Origin: Serratia marcescens
Lineage (GTDB): Bacteria; Pseudomonadota; Gammaproteobacteria; Enterobacterales; Enterobacteriaceae
Assembly: GCA_015548865.1 (NCBI GenBank)
Contig: JADMXW010000009.1
Coordinates: forward strand, 1-64,000
DNA: 64,000 bases
Direction of reading: 5' to 3'
The position numbers and the translations under genes were made by a program. The notes beneath the pieces are model-generated. The model worked only from the letters and a program-made list of their open reading frames with translations, had not been told where the DNA came from and made no database searches. Positions 10,335 through 20,053 of the stretch are shown in pieces; position 1 is the first letter of the stretch; each line of letters begins with the position of its first letter.

Positions 10335-10352
10335 TGTAAATTTATAATTACT
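10335..10352 (-). promoter_or_regulatory. Possible TyrR box upstream of aroF
   Basis: TGTAAA-N6-ATTACT resembles the TyrR box TGTAAA-N6-TTTACA, with a perfect left half and an imperfect right half. E. coli aroF is repressed through three such boxes. Only this one is convincing here. Confidence 0.45.
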
Positions 10353-10455
10353 CATTCAATGCAAGCACATCCCTACTTCTGGTTAGGATTGCCTGTGGCT
10401 TTCCTCGCTTATCTCAATGCAAATAGTGATAGAATCGATGCAACAGGAGGAAAGC

Positions 10456-11172
10456 ATGCTGAGAGCCATCCTAATTGACGACGAGCAACTGGCCCGTGAA
10501 GAGTTGTTGCTGCTACTGGATAAAGAAGACGACATTGAAGTGGTTGCGCAGTGCAGTAACGCGCTGGAAGCGATACCGATAATCAACCGGCTTCAGCCAG
10601 ACGTTATCTTTCTTGATATCCAGATGCCAAAAATCAGTGGTCTAGAACTGGTAGCCATGCTCGATCCTGACAGCATGCCCTACGTTGTTTTTGTCACCGC
10701 CTATGATGAATACGCCGTACGTGCTTTTGAGGAACATGCCTTTGATTATTTGCTCAAACCACTAGATAATCAGCGTCTGGCGAAAACCCTTCATCGCCTT
10801 CGTCGAGGCATATCCGTAAACAAAAATGTACAAATCATTGCTGAACCTCAGCTAAGACACATTCCCTGCCATGGGCATAACCGTATTTTTCTTCTAAAGA
10901 TTGAAGAAGTGGAATACCTCTGTTCGGAACTCAGTGGTGTCCATGTCGTAGGACTTAACCAGTCCGGCTACACGCAGCTATCACTCAAAACACTGGAAGA
11001 GAAAACACCGTTTGTTCGCTGCCACCGCCAATATATGGTAAATACGGAATTACTTCAGGAAATACAGTTAATGGACAATGGTGGCGCTGAAGTCATTACG
11101 CACACGGGTAAGCATATTCCTGTAAGTCGACGCTATTTAAAGAGTCTGAAAGAGAAGTTAGGTATCGCCTAA
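10456..11172 (+). CDS. btsR: LytTR-family response regulator, BtsR/YehT-like
   Basis: Two-component response regulator of 238 residues. The receiver domain (about 1-120) shows the acidic pair DDE at 8-10 and phospho-acceptor Asp54 in FLDIQMPK. The LytTR DNA-binding domain occupies about 137-238, with RCHRQYMVN and the ending SRRYLKSLKEKLG, very close to E. coli BtsR (239 residues), which responds to pyruvate. AGGAGG lies just before the chosen ATG; 13 in-frame codons upstream are ignored. No partner sensor kinase is adjacent, so the sensor must be encoded elsewhere. Confidence 0.85.
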   Translation: MLRAILIDDEQLAREELLLLLDKEDDIEVVAQCSNALEAIPIINRLQPDVIFLDIQMPKISGLELVAMLDPDSMPYVVFVTAYDEYAVRAFEEHAFDYLLKPLDNQRLAKTLHRLRRGISVNKNVQIIAEPQLRHIPCHGHNRIFLLKIEEVEYLCSELSGVHVVGLNQSGYTQLSLKTLEEKTPFVRCHRQYMVNTELLQEIQLMDNGGAEVITHTGKHIPVSRRYLKSLKEKLGIA

Positions 11173-11207
11173 TAGCAACTAGAGCCCCTTCCGCTGAGGA
11201 TAATGGG

Positions 11208-11561
11208 ATGAGACTTGGATATATGTTATGCTTGGCACTATTGCTTGTCAGTTGCCAGACAAGCCAGACGCCACTACCGGATAAGTCCCGTTCTTTCTGG
11301 TATAACATGGGGATCAGTGATGCCACGGCCGGAAATGTGGTGAAAGACAATGATACCCTTGTGGAGTGGTCGGGCGATACAGCCGTTGAGCGCTCACATT
11401 ACTTACAGGGTTATCAGGATGGACAAGCGACATTGTGCCATGCAACTCGACTGCAAGAATGGGGCAAGGCGGGCAAAGATTTTCCCGCCAGTTGTGATGG
11501 AGTCGAGAATGCTGAGCAACTAAGGCAAATTTGGCAAAAATATGCAATTCAGGATTATTAA
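11208..11561 (+). CDS. yfiL: YfiL-like lipoprotein (DUF2799)
   Basis: A 117-residue secreted lipoprotein of unknown function. The signal peptide ends in LLLVSC, making Cys16 the lipidation site. The rest contains the DUF2799-type pattern FWYNMGISDATAG and YLQGYQDGQATLC. E. coli has yfiL at the same place, next to aroF. Thirty-five bases after the btsR-like gene, same strand, possibly cotranscribed. Confidence 0.75.
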   Translation: MRLGYMLCLALLLVSCQTSQTPLPDKSRSFWYNMGISDATAGNVVKDNDTLVEWSGDTAVERSHYLQGYQDGQATLCHATRLQEWGKAGKDFPASCDGVENAEQLRQIWQKYAIQDY

Positions 11562-11596
11562 ATTACAGTGCGATTTTATGCCATAATGCAATAAAT

Positions 11597-12580
11597 TTAT
11601 ACCACACTTGGAAATACTGGTATTGACACTGTTGGATAAAGGCTGCGAAGAATTTCAGTAAAATCTCTTTTACTTGAATCAGTTTTTTTCAACTCTAATA
11701 CTAATGCGCTGAAAACATCTTCTATTCTATCTCCCCCAGTCAATCCTAGTTTTATATATTTGACATTTTTATCAGAATAAATATTTCGATCGGTGCCTGA
11801 GGATGCACTCAGTACGAATTCACTTCCACAGGGTGTTACAACACCCAATACGATATGTTCTCGACTGGAGAACACATTTTTTTTGCTCAAAAAAGTAAAC
11901 GTTGTATAACCAGGAGTATGTTCTTCTCTAAGTTTCACACCAATATTTTTTTTATTGAAAACAACCGGGTGAGTTATTTTATTGACTTGAATAATATTAT
12001 TTCCAATTTTTTTGTCTTTCATAGCATCATCAGCTTTCTGCTTAAGGTAAGCAGCTATATCAATCAGAGCATCTTCTTTATAACTGTAATGATCTTTATG
12101 AGAAATAATATCTTGCACAAGAGTTTCTTTTATCTCTTTGAAGCTCTTATTAATGTATGCTTTTTTTTCATTATATTTACCAACGTGCAAAGCTCTCGGC
12201 TTTTTTTCTTCTATCACAGTACAATATCCATTCGAATTACATCTTTCCGAGAATACAACCTCATTTCCATTTGAAAGTGGAATTTTTATTTTTTTCTCTT
12301 TACAGGCTGATCCCTCCAAACATTCAATACTGTTTAATAATGTCATGGTTATAGATAAAACATCAGTTTTTACTTTATTCTGCCTATAGTCTTCTAATAA
12401 TTTTATAACAACAAAACTTACACCGAAGGTAACAATAGCTAATAATATTTTTCCTTCATCGCTAAAATTAACACTATTTTTTGGTGAAAAAATAGCATTA
12501 TTAATAATGCTATGCTCACTAGTTTTGTAATAATTAAGATCGGCATTTAGCCCAGATTGCAAAGATAAAATGGTATTCAT
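11597..12580 (-). CDS. Unknown AT-rich accessory protein
   Basis: Encodes 327 residues that I do not recognise. One predicted membrane segment, about residues 45-63 (KILLAIVTFGVSFVVIKLL), separates a short Ser/Asn-rich N terminus from a Lys-rich soluble part with two Cys-containing stretches near 90-120. There is no signal peptide of the usual kind. Base composition is much more AT-rich than rplS or aroF nearby, which suggests horizontal acquisition. It sits between yfiL and rplS, where E. coli carries yfiR-dgcN-yfiB, and has no operon partner. A type III secreted effector is possible given the system at 40-64 kb, but nothing in the sequence proves it. Confidence 0.7.
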   Translation of the reverse strand: MNTILSLQSGLNADLNYYKTSEHSIINNAIFSPKNSVNFSDEGKILLAIVTFGVSFVVIKLLEDYRQNKVKTDVLSITMTLLNSIECLEGSACKEKKIKIPLSNGNEVVFSERCNSNGYCTVIEEKKPRALHVGKYNEKKAYINKSFKEIKETLVQDIISHKDHYSYKEDALIDIAAYLKQKADDAMKDKKIGNNIIQVNKITHPVVFNKKNIGVKLREEHTPGYTTFTFLSKKNVFSSREHIVLGVVTPCGSEFVLSASSGTDRNIYSDKNVKYIKLGLTGGDRIEDVFSALVLELKKTDSSKRDFTEILRSLYPTVSIPVFPSVV

Positions 12581-12666
12581 GCATCCTCCATATTGATGAT
12601 ATTAACTATGTCATACAATGTATCCTTACGTAGTATTGTAACCATCGGCTAATCACCCCAATAAAA

Positions 12667-12693
12667 AAGGGTTTAGCCAATGGCTAAACCCTT
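12667..12693 (-). terminator. rpsP-rplS operon terminator
   Basis: A perfect 12 bp stem AAGGGTTTAGCC/GGCTAAACCCTT with a 3-base loop is followed on the minus strand by a T run, about 40 nt after rplS. Confidence 0.92.
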
Positions 12694-12731
12694 CATAACT
12701 AAAAGCTTTTGGATGTCGCGTTAGCGATATC

Positions 12732-13094
<363 letters not shown>

Positions 13095-13138
13095 CTAGGT
13101 AAACTGATACATGGGTACGCGCACCGAGGTGCTACGCC

Positions 13139-13894
13139 CTAATCCTCTCGTTGCTCGGACTGATGTTCCCGTTGGAACTCAGCCAGCAACGCCGTTTGCT
13201 CGTCAGTCAGAGCTAGGCTTTTCAGAAGTTCAGGTCTTCTAAGCCAGGTTCGGCCAAGCGACTGCTTTAATCGCCAGCGGCGTATTTCAGCATGGTTTCC
13301 CGACAGTAACACTGGGGGAACCTCCATACCTTCCAGCACTTCTGGACGAGTGAAGTGTGGACAATCCAACAGCCCATCCGCAAAGGAGTCCTCTTCCGCA
13401 GAAGATTCATGCCCCAGCACGCCAGGGATAAAACGGGATACCGAGTCGATAAGCACCATTGCGGGTAACTCACCGCCACTGAGAACGTAATCACCAATTG
13501 ACCATTCTTCATCAATTTCGGTTCTGATTACACGCTCATCGATCCCTTCATACCGACCACACACCAGAATCAACTTCTGATGCGTTGCGAGCTGTCGTAC
13601 GCCCTGTTGATCCAGCTTACGGCCCTGCGGTGACAAATAGATCACTCTGACACCGTCGCCTGCCGCGGCCTTTGCTTCATGAATGGCATCCCGTAAGGGT
13701 TGAACCATCATTAGCATACCGGGACCACCACCATAAGGGCGATCGTCTACAGTACGATGCCGATCGTAGGTGAAATCACGCGGATTCCAACACTGTACGT
13801 TCAGCAGGCCATTTTTTACTGCCCGACCAGTGACTCCATAATCAACTACTGCGCGAAACATCTCGGGAAACAGGCTAATAACCCCTATCCACAT
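13139..13894 (-). CDS. trmD: tRNA (guanine-37-N1)-methyltransferase
   Basis: Methylates G37 next to the anticodon and so prevents +1 frameshifting, using S-adenosylmethionine. The 251-residue product starts [16 protein letters not shown], the E. coli start (255 residues); a longer frame exists but has no homology. SPOUT-knot motifs [10 protein letters not shown] and [13 protein letters not shown] form the AdoMet site. Third gene of the ribosomal protein operon, 38 bp after rimM. Confidence 0.97.
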   Translation of the reverse strand: MWIGVISLFPEMFRAVVDYGVTGRAVKNGLLNVQCWNPRDFTYDRHRTVDDRPYGGGPGMLMMVQPLRDAIHEAKAAAGDGVRVIYLSPQGRKLDQQGVRQLATHQKLILVCGRYEGIDERVIRTEIDEEWSIGDYVLSGGELPAMVLIDSVSRFIPGVLGHESSAEEDSFADGLLDCPHFTRPEVLEGMEVPPVLLSGNHAEIRRWRLKQSLGRTWLRRPELLKSLALTDEQTALLAEFQREHQSEQRED

Positions 13895-13932
13895 TTTTTC
13901 GTTCCACTCAGCGCGTTCGTTTGATTCAGAGT

Positions 13933-14481
13933 TCAAAAACTCGGGTCCCAATCTACTTCAATCGTTTTAGTAGAAAGGTCTACGTGCTTGATAACCTGTC
14001 CGGTCAGAAACGGAATTAACCGTTCCTTAGCGCCGAAGGCATCTTTCAGGTTAGCTTTGACCACCAGCACATCGTTAGAACCGGTTTCCATCATATCAAT
14101 GACTTTTCCCAGCTTATATCCCGCCGATGTGATGACTTCGCAGCCAAAAAGATCCTTCCAGTAATAATCACCTTCCTCCAAATCAGGAAGCTGGGCAGAA
14201 TCTACAACGATCTCAGCGTTCGTCAATAAATTTGCCGCATCGCGATCATCAACACCTTTTACTTTGATGATCAGATCCTGATTGTGGTGTTTCCAGCTTT
14301 CGATCTCGACAATCTGCCAAGATCCCTGAGACTGGATATACCAAGGCTGATAATCAAAAATGCTTTCGGTTTCTTCGGTGGAGGAAAACACTCTGAGCCA
14401 ACCCCGAATACCATACGTTGACCCCATTTTTCCCATAACAATGGGATTAACAGGGGATGACGGGTTAAGTTGCTTGCTCAT
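13933..14481 (-). CDS. rimM: 16S rRNA processing/30S maturation factor RimM
   Basis: Binds S19 and helps mature the 30S head. The 182-residue product begins MSKQL, the same as in E. coli, and includes [14 protein letters not shown] (N-terminal beta-barrel), GVDDRDAA and the PRC-barrel region [24 protein letters not shown] three codons upstream is also open. Second gene of the rpsP operon. Confidence 0.97.
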   Translation of the reverse strand: MSKQLNPSSPVNPIVMGKMGSTYGIRGWLRVFSSTEETESIFDYQPWYIQSQGSWQIVEIESWKHHNQDLIIKVKGVDDRDAANLLTNAEIVVDSAQLPDLEEGDYYWKDLFGCEVITSAGYKLGKVIDMMETGSNDVLVVKANLKDAFGAKERLIPFLTGQVIKHVDLSTKTIEVDWDPSF

Positions 14482-14499
14482 TGTCGCCACCGCAGCAGA

Positions 14500-14748
14500 T
14501 TACGCAGCTTTTTTAGCATCTTTGATCAGCGCAGAAACGCGATCAGAGATGGTTGCACCTTGGCCAACCCAATGTGCAATGCGATCCAGATCCAGACGCA
14601 GAGCTTCGGCTTTGCCAGTTGCGATCGGGTTGAAGAAACCGACGCGCTCGATGAAACGACCATCGCGTGCATTGCGGCTGTCAGTCACGACGACTTGATA
14701 GAACGGGCGTTTTTTCGCGCCGCCACGAGCCAAACGAATTGTTACCAT
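14500..14748 (-). CDS. rpsP: 30S ribosomal protein S16
   Basis: Small-subunit assembly protein of 82 residues, the E. coli length, starting [20 protein letters not shown]. First gene of the rpsP-rimM-trmD-rplS operon, with a good AAAGAGGA ribosome binding site. Confidence 0.98.
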   Translation of the reverse strand: MVTIRLARGGAKKRPFYQVVVTDSRNARDGRFIERVGFFNPIATGKAEALRLDLDRIAHWVGQGATISDRVSALIKDAKKAA

Positions 14749-14774
14749 AACATCCTCTTTAGTTAATAAAACAG

Positions 14775-14802
14775 CCGGGCCCCATCGAGGAACGGGGCCC
14801 GG
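14775..14802 (-). terminator. ffh terminator/rpsP leader hairpin
   Basis: A perfect 9 bp GC stem CCGGGCCCC/GGGGCCCGG is followed on the minus strand by CTGTTTTATT. It lies between the ffh stop and the rpsP start, so it can end ffh transcription or act as an attenuator for the ribosomal operon. Confidence 0.7.
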
Positions 14803-14895
14803 GTGTCATATAAAAAGCCCGAAAATTTTACTCATTTTGGCGCAAAAAGCAATCTAAAGCGTCAACTTGCGCCAGATAGAGCAAAAAAATCGCCA

Positions 14896-16257
14896 TTAAC
14901 GCCCCGGGAACCCCGGCGGCATCATACCTTTCATGCTGCGCATCATTTTTGCCATACCGCCATTTTTCATCTTTTTCATCATGCGTTGCATATCATCGAA
15001 CTGTTTCAGTAGACGGTTGACATCCTGCACCTGCATGCCTGATCCCATGGCAATACGGCGCTTGCGTGACCCTTTAATGATTTCCGGTTTGGCGCGCTCC
15101 TGTTGCGTCATCGAGTTGATGATGGCTTCCATGCGCACCAGCACCTTGTCATCCATTTGTGATTTTACGTTATCCGGCAACTGCCCCATGCCCGGCATTT
15201 TACTCATCATACTGGCCATGCCGCCCATGTTACGCATTTGCTTCAGTTGATCGAGGAAGTCCGTTAAATCGAAACCGTCACCTTTTTTCAGTTTTTTTGC
15301 CAGTTTCTCCGCCTGAGAGCGGTCAACTTTACTTTCAATATCTTCAATCAGGGAAAGCACATCACCCATGCCGAGAATACGTGATGCAATACGCTCAGGG
15401 TGGAACGGTTCCAAAGCCTCGGTTTTTTCGCCGACGCCGAGGAACTTGATCGGTTTTCCTGTTATATGGCGAATTGACAACGCCGCACCACCACGAGCAT
15501 CGCCGTCAATTTTAGTCAGAATGACTCCGGTAAGCGGCAGTGCTTCATTAAATGCTTTTGCCGTATTGGCCGCATCCTGACCGGTCATAGCATCAACAAC
15601 AAACAGCGTTTCGACAGGCTTGATAGCAGCATGAACCTGCTTGATCTCGTCCATCATTGCTTCGTCAACGTGCAATCGACCCGCAGTATCCACCAGCAGC
15701 ACATCGTAAAACTTCAGCTTGGCGTGTTGCAGAGCACGGTTAACGATATCAAGCGGTTTTTCGTGCGCTTCAGAAGGGAAGAAATCCACCTCAACCGTTT
15801 GTGCCAGCGTTTCCAACTGTTTGATCGCTGCAGGACGGTATACGTCTGCAGAAACCACCAGCACTTTCTTCTTGTTTTTTTCACGCAGGAACTTACCCAG
15901 CTTACCGACACTGGTGGTTTTACCCGCCCCTTGCAAACCCGCCATCAGTACAACAGCAGGAGGCTGTGCTGCCAGATTCAGGGCTTCGTTGGTTTCCCCC
16001 ATCGCCGCGATAAGCTCGTTTTTTACAATCTTGACGAACTCTTGGCCCGGCGTCAGGCTCTTGTTTACTTCATGCCCGACAGCGCTTTCCTTTACCCGAT
16101 TGATAAAGTCACGCACCACGGGGAGCGCCACATCAGCTTCGAGTAAGGCCATGCGCACTTCACGCAAGGTGTCTTTGATGTTGTCTTCAGTCAACCGTCC
16201 GCGGCCACTGATGTTGCGCAATGTGCGCGAGAGTCTGTCAGTTAAATTATCAAACAT
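14896..16257 (-). CDS. ffh: Signal recognition particle protein Ffh
   Basis: GTPase that with 4.5S RNA targets nascent membrane proteins to FtsY and SecYEG. The 453-residue product equals the E. coli length. The NG domain carries G1 GLQGAGKTTSVGKL (near 107), DTAGRL and TKIDGDARGG. The Met-rich M domain follows, ending MKGMMPPGFPGR. Divergent from ypjD. Confidence 0.98.
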   Translation of the reverse strand: MFDNLTDRLSRTLRNISGRGRLTEDNIKDTLREVRMALLEADVALPVVRDFINRVKESAVGHEVNKSLTPGQEFVKIVKNELIAAMGETNEALNLAAQPPAVVLMAGLQGAGKTTSVGKLGKFLREKNKKKVLVVSADVYRPAAIKQLETLAQTVEVDFFPSEAHEKPLDIVNRALQHAKLKFYDVLLVDTAGRLHVDEAMMDEIKQVHAAIKPVETLFVVDAMTGQDAANTAKAFNEALPLTGVILTKIDGDARGGAALSIRHITGKPIKFLGVGEKTEALEPFHPERIASRILGMGDVLSLIEDIESKVDRSQAEKLAKKLKKGDGFDLTDFLDQLKQMRNMGGMASMMSKMPGMGQLPDNVKSQMDDKVLVRMEAIINSMTQQERAKPEIIKGSRKRRIAMGSGMQVQDVNRLLKQFDDMQRMMKKMKNGGMAKMMRSMKGMMPPGFPGR

Positions 16258-16438
16258 TATCTTGTGCTCAACGAAAGGCAGGCCGCGTGCGCGACACTCG
16301 GAAACAAATATTAGCGATTATATCATGAAAGGTGAGACGATTGCTGTGAAGCGCAACGATAACCGGTTGGTGCGTGACGTGACAACCGCTATACTGGACT
16401 CCCTATAACTTCACCAGCCGCTTAATGTGTTAATCACT

Positions 16439-17233
16439 ATGCCACTCTTTGCCATTACTGCGTTAGTCGCCTATTCAATCAGTCTGGGACTGATTATTCC
16501 TGGCCTGTTGCGCAAGCAGAGTGCCTACCGCCGGTTGGCGATGATCTCCGCGACCGTGGCGTTGATCTGTCACGCGATTACGCTCTACCACCGTATTTTC
16601 GATGTGCAAACCGGACAAAATCTGAGTTTGCTAAATATTGGTTCTACTATCAGCCTGATGATTTGCACAGTGATGACCATCGTCGCGTCACGCAACCGTG
16701 GCTGGTTTCTGCTGCCCATTGTTTACGCATTTGCGCTTATCAACCTGGCTTTTGCCAGCTTCTTACCCAGCGAATTTATTACGCATCTTGAAAAGACACC
16801 AGGACTGATGCTGCATATCGGGCTGGCGCTGTTCTCCTATGCCACCTTGATTATTGCCGCTCTCTATGCACTTCAATTGGCGCTGATCGATTATCTGCTC
16901 AAAAACAAAAAGCTGAGTATAGTGTCTGAAATGCCTCCGCTGTTGAGCATCGAACGTAAGATGTTTCACGTCACACAAATAGGAGTCATTCTGCTGACGA
17001 TGACACTGTGCAGCGGGTTGTTTTACATGGAGAACATTATTGATAACAAAGAGAATCTCCATAAAGCACTGTTCTCGCTGTTCGCATGGTTTAACTACAT
17101 TCTGCTACTGTGGGGACATTACCACGAAGGATGGCGTGGACGCCGCGTAGTGTGGTTCAGTATGGTGGGTGCGCTGCTGCTCACGCTGGCCTACTTCGGC
17201 AGCCGTGTTATTCAACACTTTGTTGCACAGTAA
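16439..17233 (+). CDS. ypjD: Inner-membrane protein YpjD (CcsA-like)
   Basis: A 264-residue polytopic membrane protein of the cytochrome c assembly/CcsA-HemX family, function not established. About eight hydrophobic segments are seen, with the family block LLWGHYHEGWRGRRVVWF near the C terminus. The start MPLFAITALVAY aligns with E. coli YpjD (263); a GTG four codons upstream is also open. Located next to ffh as in E. coli. Confidence 0.93.
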   Translation: MPLFAITALVAYSISLGLIIPGLLRKQSAYRRLAMISATVALICHAITLYHRIFDVQTGQNLSLLNIGSTISLMICTVMTIVASRNRGWFLLPIVYAFALINLAFASFLPSEFITHLEKTPGLMLHIGLALFSYATLIIAALYALQLALIDYLLKNKKLSIVSEMPPLLSIERKMFHVTQIGVILLTMTLCSGLFYMENIIDNKENLHKALFSLFAWFNYILLLWGHYHEGWRGRRVVWFSMVGALLLTLAYFGSRVIQHFVAQ

Positions 17234-17261
17234 TGTTTTTCGTCCATGACGACATGCGAAC

Positions 17262-17292
17262 AAAAAGGCGCCTTGTGAAGGGCGCCTTTTTC
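17262..17292. terminator. Bidirectional terminator between ypjD and luxS
   Basis: The stem AAAGGCGCC/GGCGCCTTT has an A run before it and a T run after it, placed between two convergent genes. It can end both transcripts. Confidence 0.88.
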
Positions 17293-17295
17293 TTT

Positions 17296-17811
17296 CTAGA
17301 TATGCAGTTCAGCCAGTTTGTCTTTCGGCAACGCCAAATCGTCATTCTGGTTAACGCCAATCGGGTGCGCCAGAATATGACGCGCAATCTCCTGAGCTTC
17401 CTCCAAAGAGTGCATTTCATAAGTGCCGCACTGGTATTCATTCAGTTCAGGAATCTTGCGCTGATCGGTCACTTTGAGCACATCCTCCATCGCCGCGTTC
17501 CAGGCATTTGCCACTCGTTGTTCTGCCGGCGTACCAATCAGGCTCATGTAAAATCCAGTTCTGCACCCCATCGGGGAGATATCAATGATCTCTACACCAT
17601 CACCATTAAGATGGTTACGCATGAAACCGGCAAACAGGTGCTCCAGCGTATGGATGCCGCGCTCTGGCATCACCTCTTTATTCGGGCGACAAAAGCGCAA
17701 ATCGAATACGGTGATGGTGTCACCATGAGGGGTTGTCATGGTTTTAGCCACCCGGACCGCAGGGGCGGCCATACGGGTATGGTCTACGGTAAAACTATCT
17801 AATAACGGCAT
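17296..17811 (-). CDS. luxS: S-ribosylhomocysteine lyase LuxS
   Basis: Splits S-ribosylhomocysteine into homocysteine and DPD, the precursor of autoinducer 2, in the activated methyl cycle. The 171-residue protein has the metal ligands His54 and His58 in [11 protein letters not shown], plus Cys128 in YQCGT, and the catalytic Cys83 in MGCRTGFY. Length matches E. coli LuxS. It lies opposite MicA, which is divergently transcribed. Confidence 0.98.
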   Translation of the reverse strand: MPLLDSFTVDHTRMAAPAVRVAKTMTTPHGDTITVFDLRFCRPNKEVMPERGIHTLEHLFAGFMRNHLNGDGVEIIDISPMGCRTGFYMSLIGTPAEQRVANAWNAAMEDVLKVTDQRKIPELNEYQCGTYEMHSLEEAQEIARHILAHPIGVNQNDDLALPKDKLAELHI

Positions 17812-17857
17812 GTTGCCACCTCCTCACAGAAAAAAATGACTTTTTTCATCTTTCCAA

Positions 17858-17885
17858 GAAACTTTTTTGTTCCCAACGAGTCTGA
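17858..17885 (+). promoter_or_regulatory. Sigma-E promoter of micA
   Basis: GAAACTT (17858-17864), 16 bp, then TCTGA (17881-17885) matches the sigma-E consensus GGAACTT-N16-TCTGA. The predicted MicA 5' end is 7 nt further on. Confidence 0.85.
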
Positions 17886-17891
17886 CTCTAT

Positions 17892-17970
17892 GAAAGACGC
17901 GCATTTATTATCATCATCCCTATTTCTCAGAGATGTTTTTCGGCCACGGCTCACACCGTGGCCTTTTCTT
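17892..17970 (+). ncRNA. micA: Small regulatory RNA MicA
   Basis: Hfq-dependent sRNA that represses ompA and other outer-membrane mRNAs under envelope stress. The first 30 bases, beginning GAAAGACGCGCATTTATTAT, differ from E. coli MicA by one base and hold the ompA-pairing seed. The middle is diverged. The 3' end is the terminator hairpin GGCCACGG/CCGTGGCC plus TTTTCTTT. It lies between luxS and gshA as in E. coli. Confidence 0.93.
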
Positions 17971-17985
17971 TATATTAACATTCAC

Positions 17986-19545
17986 TCAAGCCTGAGTAGC
18001 GGCCAGATAGGCTTCGAACGATAGCGTATCTTGCGCTTCCAACGTGCGCTGTTTCTGCCAAGAGCGCTCACTCTCGGCAACAAACTGTGCTTCCGTCAAT
18101 ACCGCTAAAGGCTCCTTGCTAAGCTGCTCACGATAGCGCTCTGCCAAGGTTAATCCCAAGTTACCGCACCCTTGTGCTTTCAATAACGGTAACAGACGGC
18201 CTGAGAACGTGTTTTCCGGTTTATCGAATCCGATACTCAGTTCATCACAAACCTGCTGATAATAGGGCTGTTCATGCTCTCTATCCAGCACTTCTGCCAC
18301 ACGCCGCAGATCGCGGAACAAGGCGTGTCCCACCTCCGCTAAAGGCTGCTGCCGCGTTTCGCATCCCATGCCAACCGTCAAGCCGGGTTTGCGCCCTTCC
18401 AGAATAATACGGTTCCAGTTTTTACGGGTACATTGCAGTTCAGCACTATCCATTTCTGGCGCATCTGCCAGTGCACACCAGATCAGGAACAGATCGAGGA
18501 AACGTACCTGCTCAGCACTGACACCCGACGGCGTAAAGGGATTAATATCCAACGAGCGCACTTCAATATACTCAATGCCACCACGCATAAGCGCATCCGA
18601 AGGCGTTTCCCCACTGCGCGTTACGCGTTTAGGGCGAATCGGCGCATAAAGCTCATTTTCAATCTGCAACACATTGGTATTGAGCTGTAAATAGTGTTCG
18701 CCTTGTTTTACGCCCAGCGCGGCATACTCTGCCGACGGGGTTTTGATCGCACGCTTCAATGCCGCCACATACCCATCCAGCGTATTGAAAGTGATGCCCA
18801 GATTGCTCTGCGATTTATTGGTGTAACCCAAATCGCTTAAGCGTAACGACGTCGCGTAAGGGAGATAATAAAGCCCATTTTCGCCGCGTTCGAACGGCAA
18901 TGCAGTTTCACGGCCCTGCAAAAAGGAAGAACAGATCGCCGGCGATGCGCCAAACAAATAAGGAATGACCCATCCGAAGCGGTAATAGTTACGGATCAAA
19001 CGAAAATAGCCAGCGGAGATCTCTTGTTTGCCACTTTCTGCGTCGGCAACACCGGCACGCGCTTGCCAAAATGCCAGCGGCAACGAGAAGTTATAATGCA
19101 CGCCAGAAATGGTTTGCATCAGCGCCCCATAACGGTTTTTCAACCCTTCACGGTAAAGCGTTTTAAAACGGCCAATATTTGACGTACCGTACTGTGCCAA
19201 TTCAATATCTGCTTCATCAGGAATAAAGCACGGCATGCTAAACGGCCACAGGCGTTCAGAGCCGATGTTACGCGCGACATAACGGTGGATATCCTGCAAG
19301 AATGCCAGAAGATGATCGACATCCTGATCAACAGGAGTAATAAATTCTAATAACGCTTCTGCGAAATCAGTCGTGATCCAGGGGTGAGTTAATGCCGCCC
19401 CTAGATTTTCCGGGTGTCCTGTCTGTGCCAAATGTCCATTAGGCTGAACGCGCAACGTTTCGCGTTCAATACCGCGTTGAATCCCCTTCACTACCTGAGG
19501 ATGATGTTCAAGCCAGGTCAACGCTTGTGATATATCCGGGATCAA
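17986..19545 (-). CDS. gshA: Glutamate-cysteine ligase
   Basis: Joins glutamate and cysteine in the first, ATP-dependent step of glutathione synthesis. The 519-residue product matches E. coli GshA (518) along its length, starting [17 protein letters not shown], with conserved blocks [25 protein letters not shown]-like [13 protein letters not shown] and [11 protein letters not shown]. Stands after yqaA/yqaB in gene order, with its 3' end next to micA. Confidence 0.97.
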   Translation of the reverse strand: MIPDISQALTWLEHHPQVVKGIQRGIERETLRVQPNGHLAQTGHPENLGAALTHPWITTDFAEALLEFITPVDQDVDHLLAFLQDIHRYVARNIGSERLWPFSMPCFIPDEADIELAQYGTSNIGRFKTLYREGLKNRYGALMQTISGVHYNFSLPLAFWQARAGVADAESGKQEISAGYFRLIRNYYRFGWVIPYLFGASPAICSSFLQGRETALPFERGENGLYYLPYATSLRLSDLGYTNKSQSNLGITFNTLDGYVAALKRAIKTPSAEYAALGVKQGEHYLQLNTNVLQIENELYAPIRPKRVTRSGETPSDALMRGGIEYIEVRSLDINPFTPSGVSAEQVRFLDLFLIWCALADAPEMDSAELQCTRKNWNRIILEGRKPGLTVGMGCETRQQPLAEVGHALFRDLRRVAEVLDREHEQPYYQQVCDELSIGFDKPENTFSGRLLPLLKAQGCGNLGLTLAERYREQLSKEPLAVLTEAQFVAESERSWQKQRTLEAQDTLSFEAYLAATQA

Positions 19546-19624
19546 ATCGACCTCCCGCAGTTAGATGTAATGATTGTTCGCATAATGAAATCGTATCATC
19601 TCTACTAAAATACAGTGCTATACG

Positions 19625-20053
19625 TTATGACCACAAAGTCATTCCTTGTAATGCCACTATGGCCACTACGATATAACGCAGTGCTTTACCGATACAGATA
19701 AAGATCGTGGAGTAAAACCACGGCATACGCAGCCATCCCGCGGCAACGCACAGCACATCGCCAATAACAGGCACCCAACTCAACAAAAGCGCCGCCGGAC
19801 CATAACGTTGCAGCCAACGTAACGCCGTCAACGTGCCGGTACGCGGTTTTGGCTGTGGCAGAATACGCCCCAGCACCAGATTAGTCATGCCTCCCAACGT
19901 GTTGCCTATCGTCGCAACGACGATCAACGGCACAACGCCGGTAACCTTCGCTACCAGTAAAGAGACCAGCAGCACTTCAGAGCTGCCGGGCAATAATGTA
20001 GCGCTAAGAAAACTACTCCAGAAGAGAGAAACCAGCCCCCAGAACGTACTCAC
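19625..20053 (-). CDS. yqaA: Membrane protein YqaA (VTT/DedA-like)
   Basis: A 142-residue membrane protein of the SNARE-associated/VTT family, related to DedA flippase-type proteins; its own role is not established. Four or so hydrophobic segments are seen, with the family-typical SSFLSATLLPGSSEVLLV and GKALRYIVVA. Length equals E. coli YqaA. It overlaps the yqaB stop by 4 bases, so the two are translationally coupled. Confidence 0.92.
   Translation of the reverse strand: MSTFWGLVSLFWSSFLSATLLPGSSEVLLVSLLVAKVTGVVPLIVVATIGNTLGGMTNLVLGRILPQPKPRTGTLTALRWLQRYGPAALLLSWVPVIGDVLCVAAGWLRMPWFYSTIFICIGKALRYIVVAIVALQGMTLWS

Noticed and set aside
17110-17802. 230-codon plus-strand open frame over luxS
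   Set aside because: Runs through the ypjD end, the terminator and luxS in antisense; no support.
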